From assembly GCF_000826685.1 (NCBI RefSeq), contig NZ_JROO01000008.1, positions 1 to 60,883 of the forward strand: 60,883 nt of DNA, written 5' to 3'. Both the position numbers and the translations under genes were made by a program. Under the pieces are notes generated by a model. That model saw only the letters and a list, made by a program, of their open reading frames with translations. It did no database searches and was not told the DNA's origin. Numbering within the stretch: the first letter of the stretch is position 1; each line of letters starts with the position of its first letter. Shown here piece by piece: positions 53,046-60,268 of the stretch. Source of the DNA: Streptomonospora alba. GTDB lineage: Bacteria > Actinomycetota > Actinomycetes > Streptosporangiales > Streptosporangiaceae.

Positions 53046-53440
53046 CGTTTCCTCCGATCTGTGCGCCCCGGTTCCGGGGATCGCACCGTTGTGGATGCCG
53101 AGGTCGTAACACTACGTCCGCAGATGCGGACCGACCGTGCATCGGCCGCTACCGGTCACCGGCGCCGGGGAGGACGGAAGTGCTTTCCTTTCCCATGGCG
53201 ACCACTGGCCTCTCGCGCACCGGGTGGAGTGTCGGCGCGCAAGGGCTCCGGTGCACGTCCGGGGCGGTGCGCCGGGGCCGGGGATGGGGGCGCGACGGTC
53301 GGCGGACGCCTCCTGTCGACGGGCGGCGCAGCGGTGATATGCGGGGGCAGACCAAGTACGGGTCCCGCCGTGTCACCAGCCGCAAACCCGGGGGGCGAGG
53401 AGGATTACTGCAGGATTTGGCGGTAGGGCCGTGACTCCAC
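53046..53440. other. Gene-free stretch beside recombinase fragments
   Basis: Open frames on both strands lack coding character. I see no repeat or site that I can name. It separates the secreted protein gene from recombinase debris. Confidence 0.3.
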
Positions 53441-53630
53441 CTACTGGCCAGGGTGCTCCTGCGATTCGGTGCTGTTCTTGACGGCCGTGACCTCGCCGTG
53501 CACCACGGCCAGGCTCACCCCGACCCCGCGGGCGATCGCGCGCAAGGACTGACCCTCGGCGCGGCGGGCCAGGATCGCGCGGCGCTTGTCGTCGTCGACC
53601 ACGCGAGGGCGCCATCTATGTCCGGGAGAG
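53441..53630 (-). pseudogene. C-terminal fragment of a serine recombinase/resolvase
   Basis: The minus strand reads RPRVVDDDKRRAILARRAEG, then QSLRAIARGVGVSLAVVHGE and a stop at 53441. This is the HTH tail of a resolvase (G-R-P-x-V-x-D-D-x-K...GxSxRxIAxxxGVS). The catalytic domain is missing upstream, and no start codon fits. Confidence 0.75.
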
Positions 53631-53689
53631 CACTGCTATCAGAAACCCGGAGCGATTCTCCGAAGGTCCCACGCTCCTTACCAACACCC

Positions 53690-54547
53690 TTAACGGTGAG
53701 GCTCGTCGGCGAGGGCTTCGGCGAGCATCCGATGACCCTGCTGCTCGAACGGTTCGTCGCCGACGTGATAGGCCCAGATCGCGGTGCCGATCGCCTCGCG
53801 GATCCGGTTGCGGTGCCACGCCGCCTGCTCCCGCGGATCTGGCCCGTAGCCTTCGAAGAAGGCTGCCTCGAGCGAGGCGTCGGAACGGAACTGCTGCGCG
53901 GTCAGCCGCGCCAGATCAGTAAAGGCCGGACGAAGGTCGCAACGACCGAAGTCGATCACGCTTACCGTTTCCTCATGTATGAGCCAGTTGCGGGGCTGCC
54001 AGTCGCCATGGGTCGGCACCAGCCTGCTCGGCGGGGTCGGCCACGACTCCACCATGCAGCGCAGTCGCGTGACCACGTTGGGGTCGATTCGGTGTGGTTT
54101 GTCCAGCCACCGCAGCGTCTTTTCCTGCTCCCGTGCCTCGAACTCGGCGTCGCCGACGCTGGCTTGCTCGTGCAGGTCGGCAAGTAGTTCGCCGGCCTGC
54201 CGATAGGTGTGTGGCTCGTGCTCAGCATCGGTTCCCTCGACCAACCTGCCGGGCAGGTACCGGGTGACGACGAGTTTTGCGTCATGATCAGCATTCACGA
54301 GCTCGGGTGCCCGACCGATCGAGGTCCAGGGCCGCAGCCACCTGTGGTGGGCCTGAATCTCCCGGGCAAGGTGGTGGTCGTTCTCATCGCCGGCTTTGAC
54401 GATGTAGCGCTCTGCTTCGTGCCGCAGCTCGAGCACCGTGGTACCGACGAGTCCCCAGCTGTGGTCGACGACCACCTCGGCAGTGGGCAGCCATGCTCGG
54501 ACGAGCTGCTGCTGGCGATTGGAGAGCCCGTCGATCCGATCCTTCAC
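53690..54547 (-). CDS. Aminoglycoside phosphotransferase-family protein
   Basis: The 285-residue protein has a kinase-like APH fold: an N-lobe lysine in EAERYIVKAGDENDHHLARE, the catalytic loop VPTHGDWQPRNWLI (His-Gly-Asp with downstream Asn) near residue 180 and the metal motif VSVIDFGRCDLRPAFTDLAR near 200. The catalytic residues look intact. It is flanked by fragments of two serine recombinases, so it was probably acquired as mobile cargo. It could modify an aminoglycoside or another hydroxylated metabolite; the substrate cannot be told from sequence. Confidence 0.85.
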   Translation of the reverse strand: MKDRIDGLSNRQQQLVRAWLPTAEVVVDHSWGLVGTTVLELRHEAERYIVKAGDENDHHLAREIQAHHRWLRPWTSIGRAPELVNADHDAKLVVTRYLPGRLVEGTDAEHEPHTYRQAGELLADLHEQASVGDAEFEAREQEKTLRWLDKPHRIDPNVVTRLRCMVESWPTPPSRLVPTHGDWQPRNWLIHEETVSVIDFGRCDLRPAFTDLARLTAQQFRSDASLEAAFFEGYGPDPREQAAWHRNRIREAIGTAIWAYHVGDEPFEQQGHRMLAEALADEPHR

Positions 54548-54633
54548 GGATTCAGGTTAAGGCGCTACCGAATCTTCAACGGATCACTCGACACCGCTCA
54601 TCCGCCCCTTTTGGCCCCAGGGATCCACCGCCG

Positions 54634-55045
54634 GCGTGCCCTCGCTGGACCGCTACGGCCGCTCCCTGGCCGATTTGGTGACCATGGTCGCCGAACTGCG
54701 CCGCCAAGGCGTCGGGTTCACTTCGCTGCACGAGCGCCTGGACACCACCACGCCCGGCGGGCGGCTGGTCTTCCACGTCTTCGCCGCGCTGGCCGAGTTC
54801 ATCCGCGAGCTGATCGTGGCCGGCACCCGCGAGGGCCTGGCCGCGTGGGCGGGCGGCCCAGCGTGGTCAACGACGACCTGATCCGTGCGGCCCGCGACAT
54901 GTTGCCGCGCCCGGAGTACTCGGTGGCCTCCATCGCCAAGCTGCTGGGGGGCAGCCCCGGCACGCTCTACAACCACATCCCCGACCTCGCCGAGCTGCGC
55001 GCCGGGCGGGCGCATCCGGCGCTGGAGCCGAGTCAGGACAGCTGA
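54634..55045 (+). pseudogene. Tn3-type resolvase, 5'-truncated and frameshifted
   Basis: The frame reads PSLDRYGRSLADLVTMVAEL, then RLDTTTPGGRLVFHVFAALA and EFIRELIVAGTREGLAA, the second half of a serine resolvase catalytic domain. Near 54850 the frame changes and the HTH tail continues as VGGRPSVVNDDLIRAARDML and SVASIAKLLGGSPGTLYNHI. The N-terminal half with the catalytic serine is absent. It belongs to a decayed Tn3-family element. Confidence 0.85.
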
Positions 55046-55106
55046 CCCTCCTACGTGGCCGCTCGCCGTAGCAACAGGAGTCGCGGACCGACAGGAAGGC
55101 GCTGCC

Positions 55107-55658
55107 GTGGACGACCAGCAACCCATCGCAGACCTCCTACAGCAGGCTCGCGACCACCTCTACGACCAGAACCGGCAGGACACCGCTGGTGTGCTGCGCA
55201 CGGCCTGGGACGCCTTCTGCGTCGCCGGAGCCGTCACCCACGTCCTGACGATCTGCGCCGACCCCGACGGCTACGGGCCGCTGTGGGAGACCGCGAGTCC
55301 CGTGCTGTCCACCGCGATCACCGAACTCCGCCGTGCGCTGTCCCTACCCGAGGGCCTACCCACGCAGCTGAACCCGGCCGGCGGCCCCGACGACCGCATT
55401 GACGACCAGACCGCCAGCCGGGTTCAGCGCGGCCTTCACGCTCTGGCCGTCGAGCTGAACGCGGCGCTCTCCGAAGCCGCAGGGCACGCCCGCCTCACGG
55501 GTGACCGGCACGCGTTGCAGCAGGCGACCATGCTGGCCTCCGAACTGGCCGACTGCTACGAGGGGCGGCTGCGGTCCTACCTCAACCCCTGGCGAGAACA
55601 CTTCGGACCGGGCAGCTTCGTGGTCAAAGGACGCGGAGACGCCCACCGCCGCCGCTGA
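55107..55658 (+). CDS. Hypothetical protein
   Basis: The 183-residue soluble, mostly helical protein begins DDQQPIADLLQQARDHLYDQ with NRQDTAGVLRTAWDAFCVAG. There is no signal peptide, membrane span or catalytic motif that I recognise. aggaagg lies eight bases before the GTG. It follows the resolvase remnant by about 60 bases and may be cargo of the decayed transposon. Confidence 0.65.
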   Translation: MDDQQPIADLLQQARDHLYDQNRQDTAGVLRTAWDAFCVAGAVTHVLTICADPDGYGPLWETASPVLSTAITELRRALSLPEGLPTQLNPAGGPDDRIDDQTASRVQRGLHALAVELNAALSEAAGHARLTGDRHALQQATMLASELADCYEGRLRSYLNPWREHFGPGSFVVKGRGDAHRRR

Positions 55659-55836
55659 CAACCCGCTCAGCCTCGATATGACCGACCTGGATCACTGAGG
55701 GGTTCGTGTTCGCGCGACTGACTGGTTCATGCGCGTTCCGCTGATATCCCCATGGTCGCTGACCAGCTACCTGCCGGTTACTTTGCCCCTCGCCGGAGCT
55801 TCGGGAGCACCGGGCCTACTCGTAGCTTCTGGGGGC

Positions 55837-56031
55837 ATGCCGGTTGAGTTCCTCACTGATGAGCAGGTGGCCCGCTAGGACCGCATCAAGGACGCGGAGT
55901 ACTGGTTCCGCAAAGCGGCCGGGGCCGGAGAGCCCGAGGCGATGGCGCGCCTGGCCGACCTACTGGAGGCGACCGGCCGCCTCGAACAGGCCGCGGAGTG
56001 GCGGCACCGGGCCAACAAGCGCCGACCGTAG
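55837..56031 (+). pseudogene. Tn3 transposase head fused out of place to a TPR-like fragment
   Basis: The frame begins MPVEFLTDEQVAR, matching the DUF4158 N-terminus of Tn3-family transposases. A TAG at 55876-55878 interrupts it. In the same frame a Sel1/TPR-like piece continues (DRIKDAEYWFRKAAGAGEPE, then MARLADLLEATGRLEQAAEW) to a stop at 56031. The rest of the transposase is missing. Confidence 0.65.
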
Positions 56032-56465
56032 CGCAGCCGCCGCTGCCGCCCACCACCGCTGACTGACCCGAGACACGAGTGCGGCCCCCTGCCTGGCGTG
56101 GCAGGGCGCCGACCTATGTGTGAGCGCCGATCCGGGGCGAGGACCGCCGCGGGCGGCCGGTCACCGCCACCAGCATCCTCGCCGACCGGCGGGCGGCGCC
56201 AGGCCGACTTCGGAGCTGTGGACAACCCCGTACTTCGGGCTGTGGCTACTCAAGCCACCCGTAGTTCAGTCGGCACCTGGTGACACGCTCCTTACCGGTA
56301 CCCCTTATCGCGAGAACTTCGGGGCGTGCATCTCATCGGTCGCGGCGAGACCAGCCCGTCAATGCTATTTCTGTATTTGTCCGAATTCGGACAGTGAAGT
56401 TTTCGTGGGGGATGCGCGGCAAGGCCGGGGCGTGACTCAATCCCCCTCAACCCCTCGAGGTCTCC
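56032..56465. other. Spacer with control elements of the cysteine-rich protein gene
   Basis: There is no credible gene. From about 56360 the composition becomes more A/T rich. It contains a perfect 16-bp palindrome (listed separately) and a gaggtctcc ribosome-binding region before the ATG at 56466. Confidence 0.4.
56378..56393. promoter_or_regulatory. Perfect 16-bp palindrome, probable operator
   Basis: The sequence tgtccgaattcggaca is a perfect palindrome 72 bases before the start of the Tat/cysteine-rich gene, in a local A/T-rich stretch. The position suits an operator. I cannot match it to a known regulator. Confidence 0.6.
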
Positions 56466-57398
56466 ATGAGCTACACGCTGCTGTACGCGTCCCACTGCGC
56501 AAGCTGCTCGCACGTCGCCGATTCCGTAGCCTCCCTCAACGTCCCCGGTCTGGATGTCGCACCGCTCCATGCCCCTCACATTCGAGAGCTTTTCACCCAA
56601 GCCGGGCGGACGGTTCCGGACGGGCCTGCGCTGATCCACTGGGACGGGGCTCGGCTGGCTGTATGGATGGGCTTGCCCATGAGGATCCGTTTGGTGCGGC
56701 TCCTCGGGTTCTCGCGCGCCTCGTCGATCATCGGGCTATTGGGGCAGGAAGCCCGGGCGCGAGCGGAGCGTCGTGGCCAACAGGGCGGCCTCAACCGGCG
56801 CACTCTGTTCACCGGGGGTGCGGTGGCCGGTATCGGCGCCGTGGTTTTCGGCGCCGGCGCCGCACCGGCCCAGGCCCAAGGACAAAAGCAGCCCCCGGTG
56901 TTTGCCCTGTCGGATGAGCAACGCCATGAACTGTTGGACAGCGAACCTATGCGTGCGGGGATCCGTCGATGGGGCGGTGCTCAGGAGTCCGAGATCTTCG
57001 GCATCCGGGATAGCAAGGATCAGGTGATCGGCTGTGTCCCGCACGAAGGCAGTCGGGCGACCACCCTCGCCACTATCGGCGTGAGCGCCCCCTACGGGAT
57101 CACCCTTCTTCCCGATGCTGAGCGGGAGGTTCTCGGGTTCCACCAGCCCACGGGCGAGGCGGTGGGCGAACTGTATCGGGACGGAGAACGCACGCAGGCG
57201 CGCGAACCGGCGGATACCGCCGTCACCAAGGCCGCCGATCCTGGATTCCGCGCCTGTTTCCTGGCCTGCATCGGCGCCAACGTGAACGGGGACTGCGTCG
57301 GCACATGCATGTATTGCGCGACGAATACTGTTTCCTGTTTTATGTGCACCGCCTGCGCCGGCGCACTGGGGATCGACTGCGCTGCTCAATGCCTCTGA
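56466..57398 (+). CDS. Bacteriocin-like fusion: thioredoxin-like CxxC head, internal Tat signal, ten-cysteine tail
   Basis: The 310-residue protein has three parts. Residues 1-100 form a DCC/thioredoxin-like head (YTLLYASHCASCSHVADSVA, CxxC at 11-14). Residues 105-138 form a Tat-type signal, NRRTLFTGGAVAGIGAVVFG with twin Arg at 111-112 and APAQAQ cleavage, placed internally. The export part ends in a tail with ten cysteines at 264, 268, 277, 281, 284, 291, 294, 297, 305 and 309 (FRACFLACIGANVNGDCVGT and later CFMCTACAG). This layout recalls proteins annotated as fulvocin C-related, and halocin C8 with its Tat signal and ten-Cys toxin. A bacteriocin is plausible but not proven. A hydrolase-like gene follows. 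Confidence 0.8.
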   Translation: MSYTLLYASHCASCSHVADSVASLNVPGLDVAPLHAPHIRELFTQAGRTVPDGPALIHWDGARLAVWMGLPMRIRLVRLLGFSRASSIIGLLGQEARARAERRGQQGGLNRRTLFTGGAVAGIGAVVFGAGAAPAQAQGQKQPPVFALSDEQRHELLDSEPMRAGIRRWGGAQESEIFGIRDSKDQVIGCVPHEGSRATTLATIGVSAPYGITLLPDAEREVLGFHQPTGEAVGELYRDGERTQAREPADTAVTKAADPGFRACFLACIGANVNGDCVGTCMYCATNTVSCFMCTACAGALGIDCAAQCL

Positions 57399-57486
57399 CG
57401 ATCACGGGACCATGACCACGCGTGTGGAACAAGGCCGGTGCGGGCACGCATGATCCGTGCCCGCACCCCCTCCGGAGGAGGCCGAC

Positions 57487-58305
57487 ATGCCTGAAGCCCG
57501 AACCGCCCCCCTCGTCTGCTTCCTCCATCCGCTCGGGAACGAGAAGGTCTGGTGGCGTCTCAGGGAGGCGCTGCCGAGCCGGGTCCGCACCCTCGCGGTG
57601 GAACAGCCGCCCAGTGGCCGCATCACTCCGCCCGACCTGACCCAGGACATCGCGGAGGCGGCGCGCACCGTTCTGCCCGAGACGGGCGCCGATCTGGTGG
57701 TGGCCCCCGACCTCGCCGCCAGCGCGGGCGCCGAACTCGTCGCCGACCGCAGCGCCGCGCACGGCCTGCTGATCAATCCCGACACCGCTGCGCTGATCGG
57801 CCACCCCGGCTTCCAGACCGGCACGCTCGGCTCCGACACCGGGCACTTCCTGAAGGCCATCGCCCCCTACTCCGAACAGCTGCGCGAGCACGGGACCGTC
57901 CCCCCAGAGGGGGTCGAGATCATGGTGGAGCACTCGATCGGCAGTTGCGCGCCTCTGGACGAACAGGACCGGCGCCTGCTCCGCGACATCGCCACCGACC
58001 ACATGACCCGGTCGATGCCTCTCGATCTCCCCGCGGCCGGCGTTGCCCCGGTGCCGCCGGAGCACAACTGGTTCGCCCGTCTGAGCGCGGAGCCCGAGCG
58101 TTTCACCGTCTACTCCGGAGAACTCGGCCACTTGAGCGAACAGGTCCGCACCGTGGTGCCCCGCAACGTCCCCGGGGCGCGCGTGGTGCGGGCGGCCCCC
58201 AGCACCGGGTTCCCCTGGCTGGAGGAGCCGGCAGCGCTGGCCGCACTCGTCGCCGACCTGGTGGAGACGGGGGCGCCGACATCGGGGGACCTCACGCACG
58301 GGTGA
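57487..58305 (+). CDS. Alpha/beta-hydrolase-fold protein lacking the usual catalytic triad
   Basis: The 272-residue protein has the alpha/beta-hydrolase layout: an oxyanion-type turn LVCFLHPLGNEKVWWRLREA near residue 10 and a C-terminal FPWLEEPAALAALVADLV block. The nucleophile elbow, normally G-x-S-x-G, reads APDLA with Asp75. The catalytic His, normally in HFPWLEEP, is replaced in STGFPWLEEP. It is therefore diverged or non-catalytic. A ggaggag site precedes the ATG, 88 bases after the cysteine-rich gene. It may be a partner, binding or immunity protein of that product. No other assignment is possible. Confidence 0.75.
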   Translation: MPEARTAPLVCFLHPLGNEKVWWRLREALPSRVRTLAVEQPPSGRITPPDLTQDIAEAARTVLPETGADLVVAPDLAASAGAELVADRSAAHGLLINPDTAALIGHPGFQTGTLGSDTGHFLKAIAPYSEQLREHGTVPPEGVEIMVEHSIGSCAPLDEQDRRLLRDIATDHMTRSMPLDLPAAGVAPVPPEHNWFARLSAEPERFTVYSGELGHLSEQVRTVVPRNVPGARVVRAAPSTGFPWLEEPAALAALVADLVETGAPTSGDLTHG

Positions 58306-58619
58306 ACGAATGGGGCGGACGCAGGCATAGCCCCAGGCCTTCCCGCCCGGGACGGGACCGGTTGTCACCTGGATGACCTGGCGTGCCACCGACGGGCGGG
58401 GGATCCACTCTGAAGTGGACCTCCCGCTGGAAGGGCTGCGTGCCGCTGTTGCCCGGTAAGGGCGGGCGCCATCATGTGCGAGTGGGCAACAGCGGACCCG
58501 ACCCCGAGCACGACCTCTTCGGCGATGCGGTGTCGCCGCCAGCGGCGGATGGACCGGTGCGCAGCCGCCGCGGCGCGGTCGGCCTCGACGACTGGCGCGT
58601 GTGACTGGCCGATCCGGCG
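58306..58619. other. Short gap with a doubtful small frame
   Basis: A frame at 58383-58604 ends GAVGLDDWRV with a stop one base before the in-frame extension of the HNH gene. Its second half (GPDPEHDLFGDAVSPPAADG) looks coding, but I see no good start or ribosome-binding site. It may be a small gene upstream of the HNH gene, or a relic. Confidence 0.3.
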
Positions 58620-59072
58620 GTGCGGGAGCGCTATTGGGCGCGGGTGTGCTGGCGCGGCGCCGACCGGTGCGCACCGTGGCTGGGGACGCTCTCCTCGACC
58701 GGGCACGTCAAGGTCCGCGTGGGTTCGCGGGCGGACGGGACGCGGCGCATGGTCAGCGCCCACGTGCTGGGATACCAGCTGGCCCGCGGCCTGATCACCG
58801 AGGAGGCCGACCTCGTGCTCGCCCACAGCTGCGACGAGCCCGCCTGCCAGCAGCCCGACCACCTCTCCCTCGTGCCGCGCCGGCGCAACGGCGAGGAGTG
58901 CCAGGCCCGGCAGTGGAGCGGACCGCTGCTGGACGCGCGCGGTCCGCGCGGGCGTGCCGCGGCAGTACGCGAGGCGATCCTCGCCGCCCGCGAGAGGGGC
59001 GAGGACGTCGAGGCAGCCATCGCCGCAGCCCGATCCGCCGGCATGCCCACACCGGGCGAGCGGCTCTTCTGA
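58620..59072 (+). CDS. HNH endonuclease-like protein
   Basis: The 150-residue protein has an HNH_3-like core: RERYWARVCWRGADRCAPWL, AHVLGYQLARGLI with the first His, then LAHSCDEPACQQPDHLSLVP with paired Cys and the second His. Such small nucleases occur in mobile elements and phages. The C-terminal helix AAAVREAILAARERGEDVEA may bind DNA. The GTG at 58620 is the first usable start. No clear ribosome-binding site is seen. The role may be in a mobile element or in defence. Confidence 0.75.
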   Translation: MRERYWARVCWRGADRCAPWLGTLSSTGHVKVRVGSRADGTRRMVSAHVLGYQLARGLITEEADLVLAHSCDEPACQQPDHLSLVPRRRNGEECQARQWSGPLLDARGPRGRAAAVREAILAARERGEDVEAAIAAARSAGMPTPGERLF

Positions 59073-59120
59073 ACCGCCCGCGCAGGCGTCCAGCCCTGCC
59101 CGACCGGGGATTACCCCACA

Positions 59121-59150
59121 TGCCCTCGCATGCCCTCGCATGCCCCCGCA
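59121..59150. repeat. 10-bp tandem repeat, three units
   Basis: The units tgccctcgca, tgccctcgca and tgcccccgca follow one another directly after the HNH gene. It is too short to be a CRISPR or minisatellite of known role. Confidence 0.6.
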
Positions 59151-59343
59151 GTACCGCGCATGTCCCTCCATGGATTACCGCGCAGCACCTTCTTTGTCCC
59201 CGCGTTTCCGCTGTACGTGCACTAGCCGATATATAGTGCGAGTGCGTGAGAGACCTTTGACGCAGCCCTATCCGGGGTTGCCCACGCACGACGAAGGGCC
59301 CGCGCCACCATGCACGGACGCGCGAGCCCCTCGCCTTCGGGTT

Positions 59344-59382
59344 AGGTCCTGGCTAGCGGTTGTAATCCGTTGGCCAGGACCT
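59344..59382. terminator. Strong hairpin terminator
   Basis: A stem of 16 base pairs with two G-U pairs (aggtcctggctagcgg with ccgttggccaggacct) closes a loop ttgtaat. On the plus strand it runs into tttct, a moderate T tract, so it can end transcripts from the HNH side. On the minus strand it starts two bases after the stop of the 42-residue membrane protein. It may serve both. Confidence 0.7.
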
Positions 59383-59384
59383 TT

Positions 59385-59513
59385 CTACTGCCGGGACCAA
59401 CCCAGCAGGAATCGGACGATCGCCAGAAGCGTGAGGATCACGCCGACCGCGATCTGCCATGCTCCGCCCGGCTGGCGGCCGCGCGGGCACTTCCCGTGCT
59501 CGGTCTCCTTCAT
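59385..59513 (-). CDS. Small membrane protein, 42 residues
   Basis: The frame begins MKETEHGKCPRGRQPGGAWQ and ends with a hydrophobic helix IAVGVILTLLAIVRFLLGW and a short basic tail. A ggagg site lies nine bases before the ATG. The hairpin at 59344 directly follows the stop. I do not recognise the family. The size, helix and good signals suggest a real gene; a membrane-active peptide or regulator is possible. Confidence 0.6.
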   Translation of the reverse strand: MKETEHGKCPRGRQPGGAWQIAVGVILTLLAIVRFLLGWSRQ

Positions 59514-60268
59514 TGCAGTACGCCTCCGTCCAGGGCGACCGAAGCCGGCGGCGCCGGCCTGAGGCGGTCGACCCCCGGGGTGCCGACCCGACGCCCAGAC
59601 GGTGGACACGACTTTACTGGCGGCCTCCGCCCCCGCAGACACCAACGAGTCCGGATTGCGGCGATATGCGCAGTTCGTGGAAGGGCCGCCCGAGACACCG
59701 CAAGAACAGCATGGCCACGTCCAGTGGGTACGCCGCGTCCGTGTACGCCGTGGGACATCTGCACGTTCTCGTGGACCGCGGGCAGGTCAGGAGAGCTTCG
59801 GTGTTACGCGTCGAAGTCGAAGTGCAGGCCGATCTTCTTCCCGATCCAACGACTCAGGACCGCATGAGCCACGTTGTGCAGGTTGTGCGACACGTTGGTG
59901 ACCTCGCGGCACAGGTTCCGGTGCATGAGTTCCTGCTTTCTTGCAGGAGCGGTCTGGTGTGGAGCGAGAAGCCGTTGCGCCCGTTCTCAGCGGACTGAGC
60001 ACGGTAAGGCCGGGGAAAACTAGAATGACTCGGCGGACCGCCCAGTAGGACGTCGAAGCCGCCCTCACCGCGGCCAGCATCCGCGGCATCTGACGCCCGG
60101 AGGATCGAGGTACCAGGACGGCGTCCGGCCGTTCTCGCGATCCCTCTCCATCCACCTCTCAGTGGGGACCTGAGACCAGCCGGTACAGGTCCATGGCTGA
60201 GGTCAGCACACGACCCTGAGGCCCTGTTGAGCGCAGCGGGAATGTCAGCGGTCGGCGCAGTGGAGATG
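59514..60268. other. Gene-poor region
   Basis: There are about 750 bases without a gene I would defend. Open frames on both strands have no recognisable domains or ribosome-binding sites. A short repeated phrase atgtcagcg occurs at 60242 and 60266. It may contain promoters for the small membrane protein gene. Confidence 0.3.

Noticed and set aside
58383-58604. Small gene before the HNH gene
   Set aside because: The second half looks coding, but there is no start with a ribosome-binding site and no family match, so it is only noted in the gap entry.
59121-59150. Short tandem repeats as a CRISPR array
   Set aside because: There are three adjoining 10-base units without spacers and no cas genes nearby.
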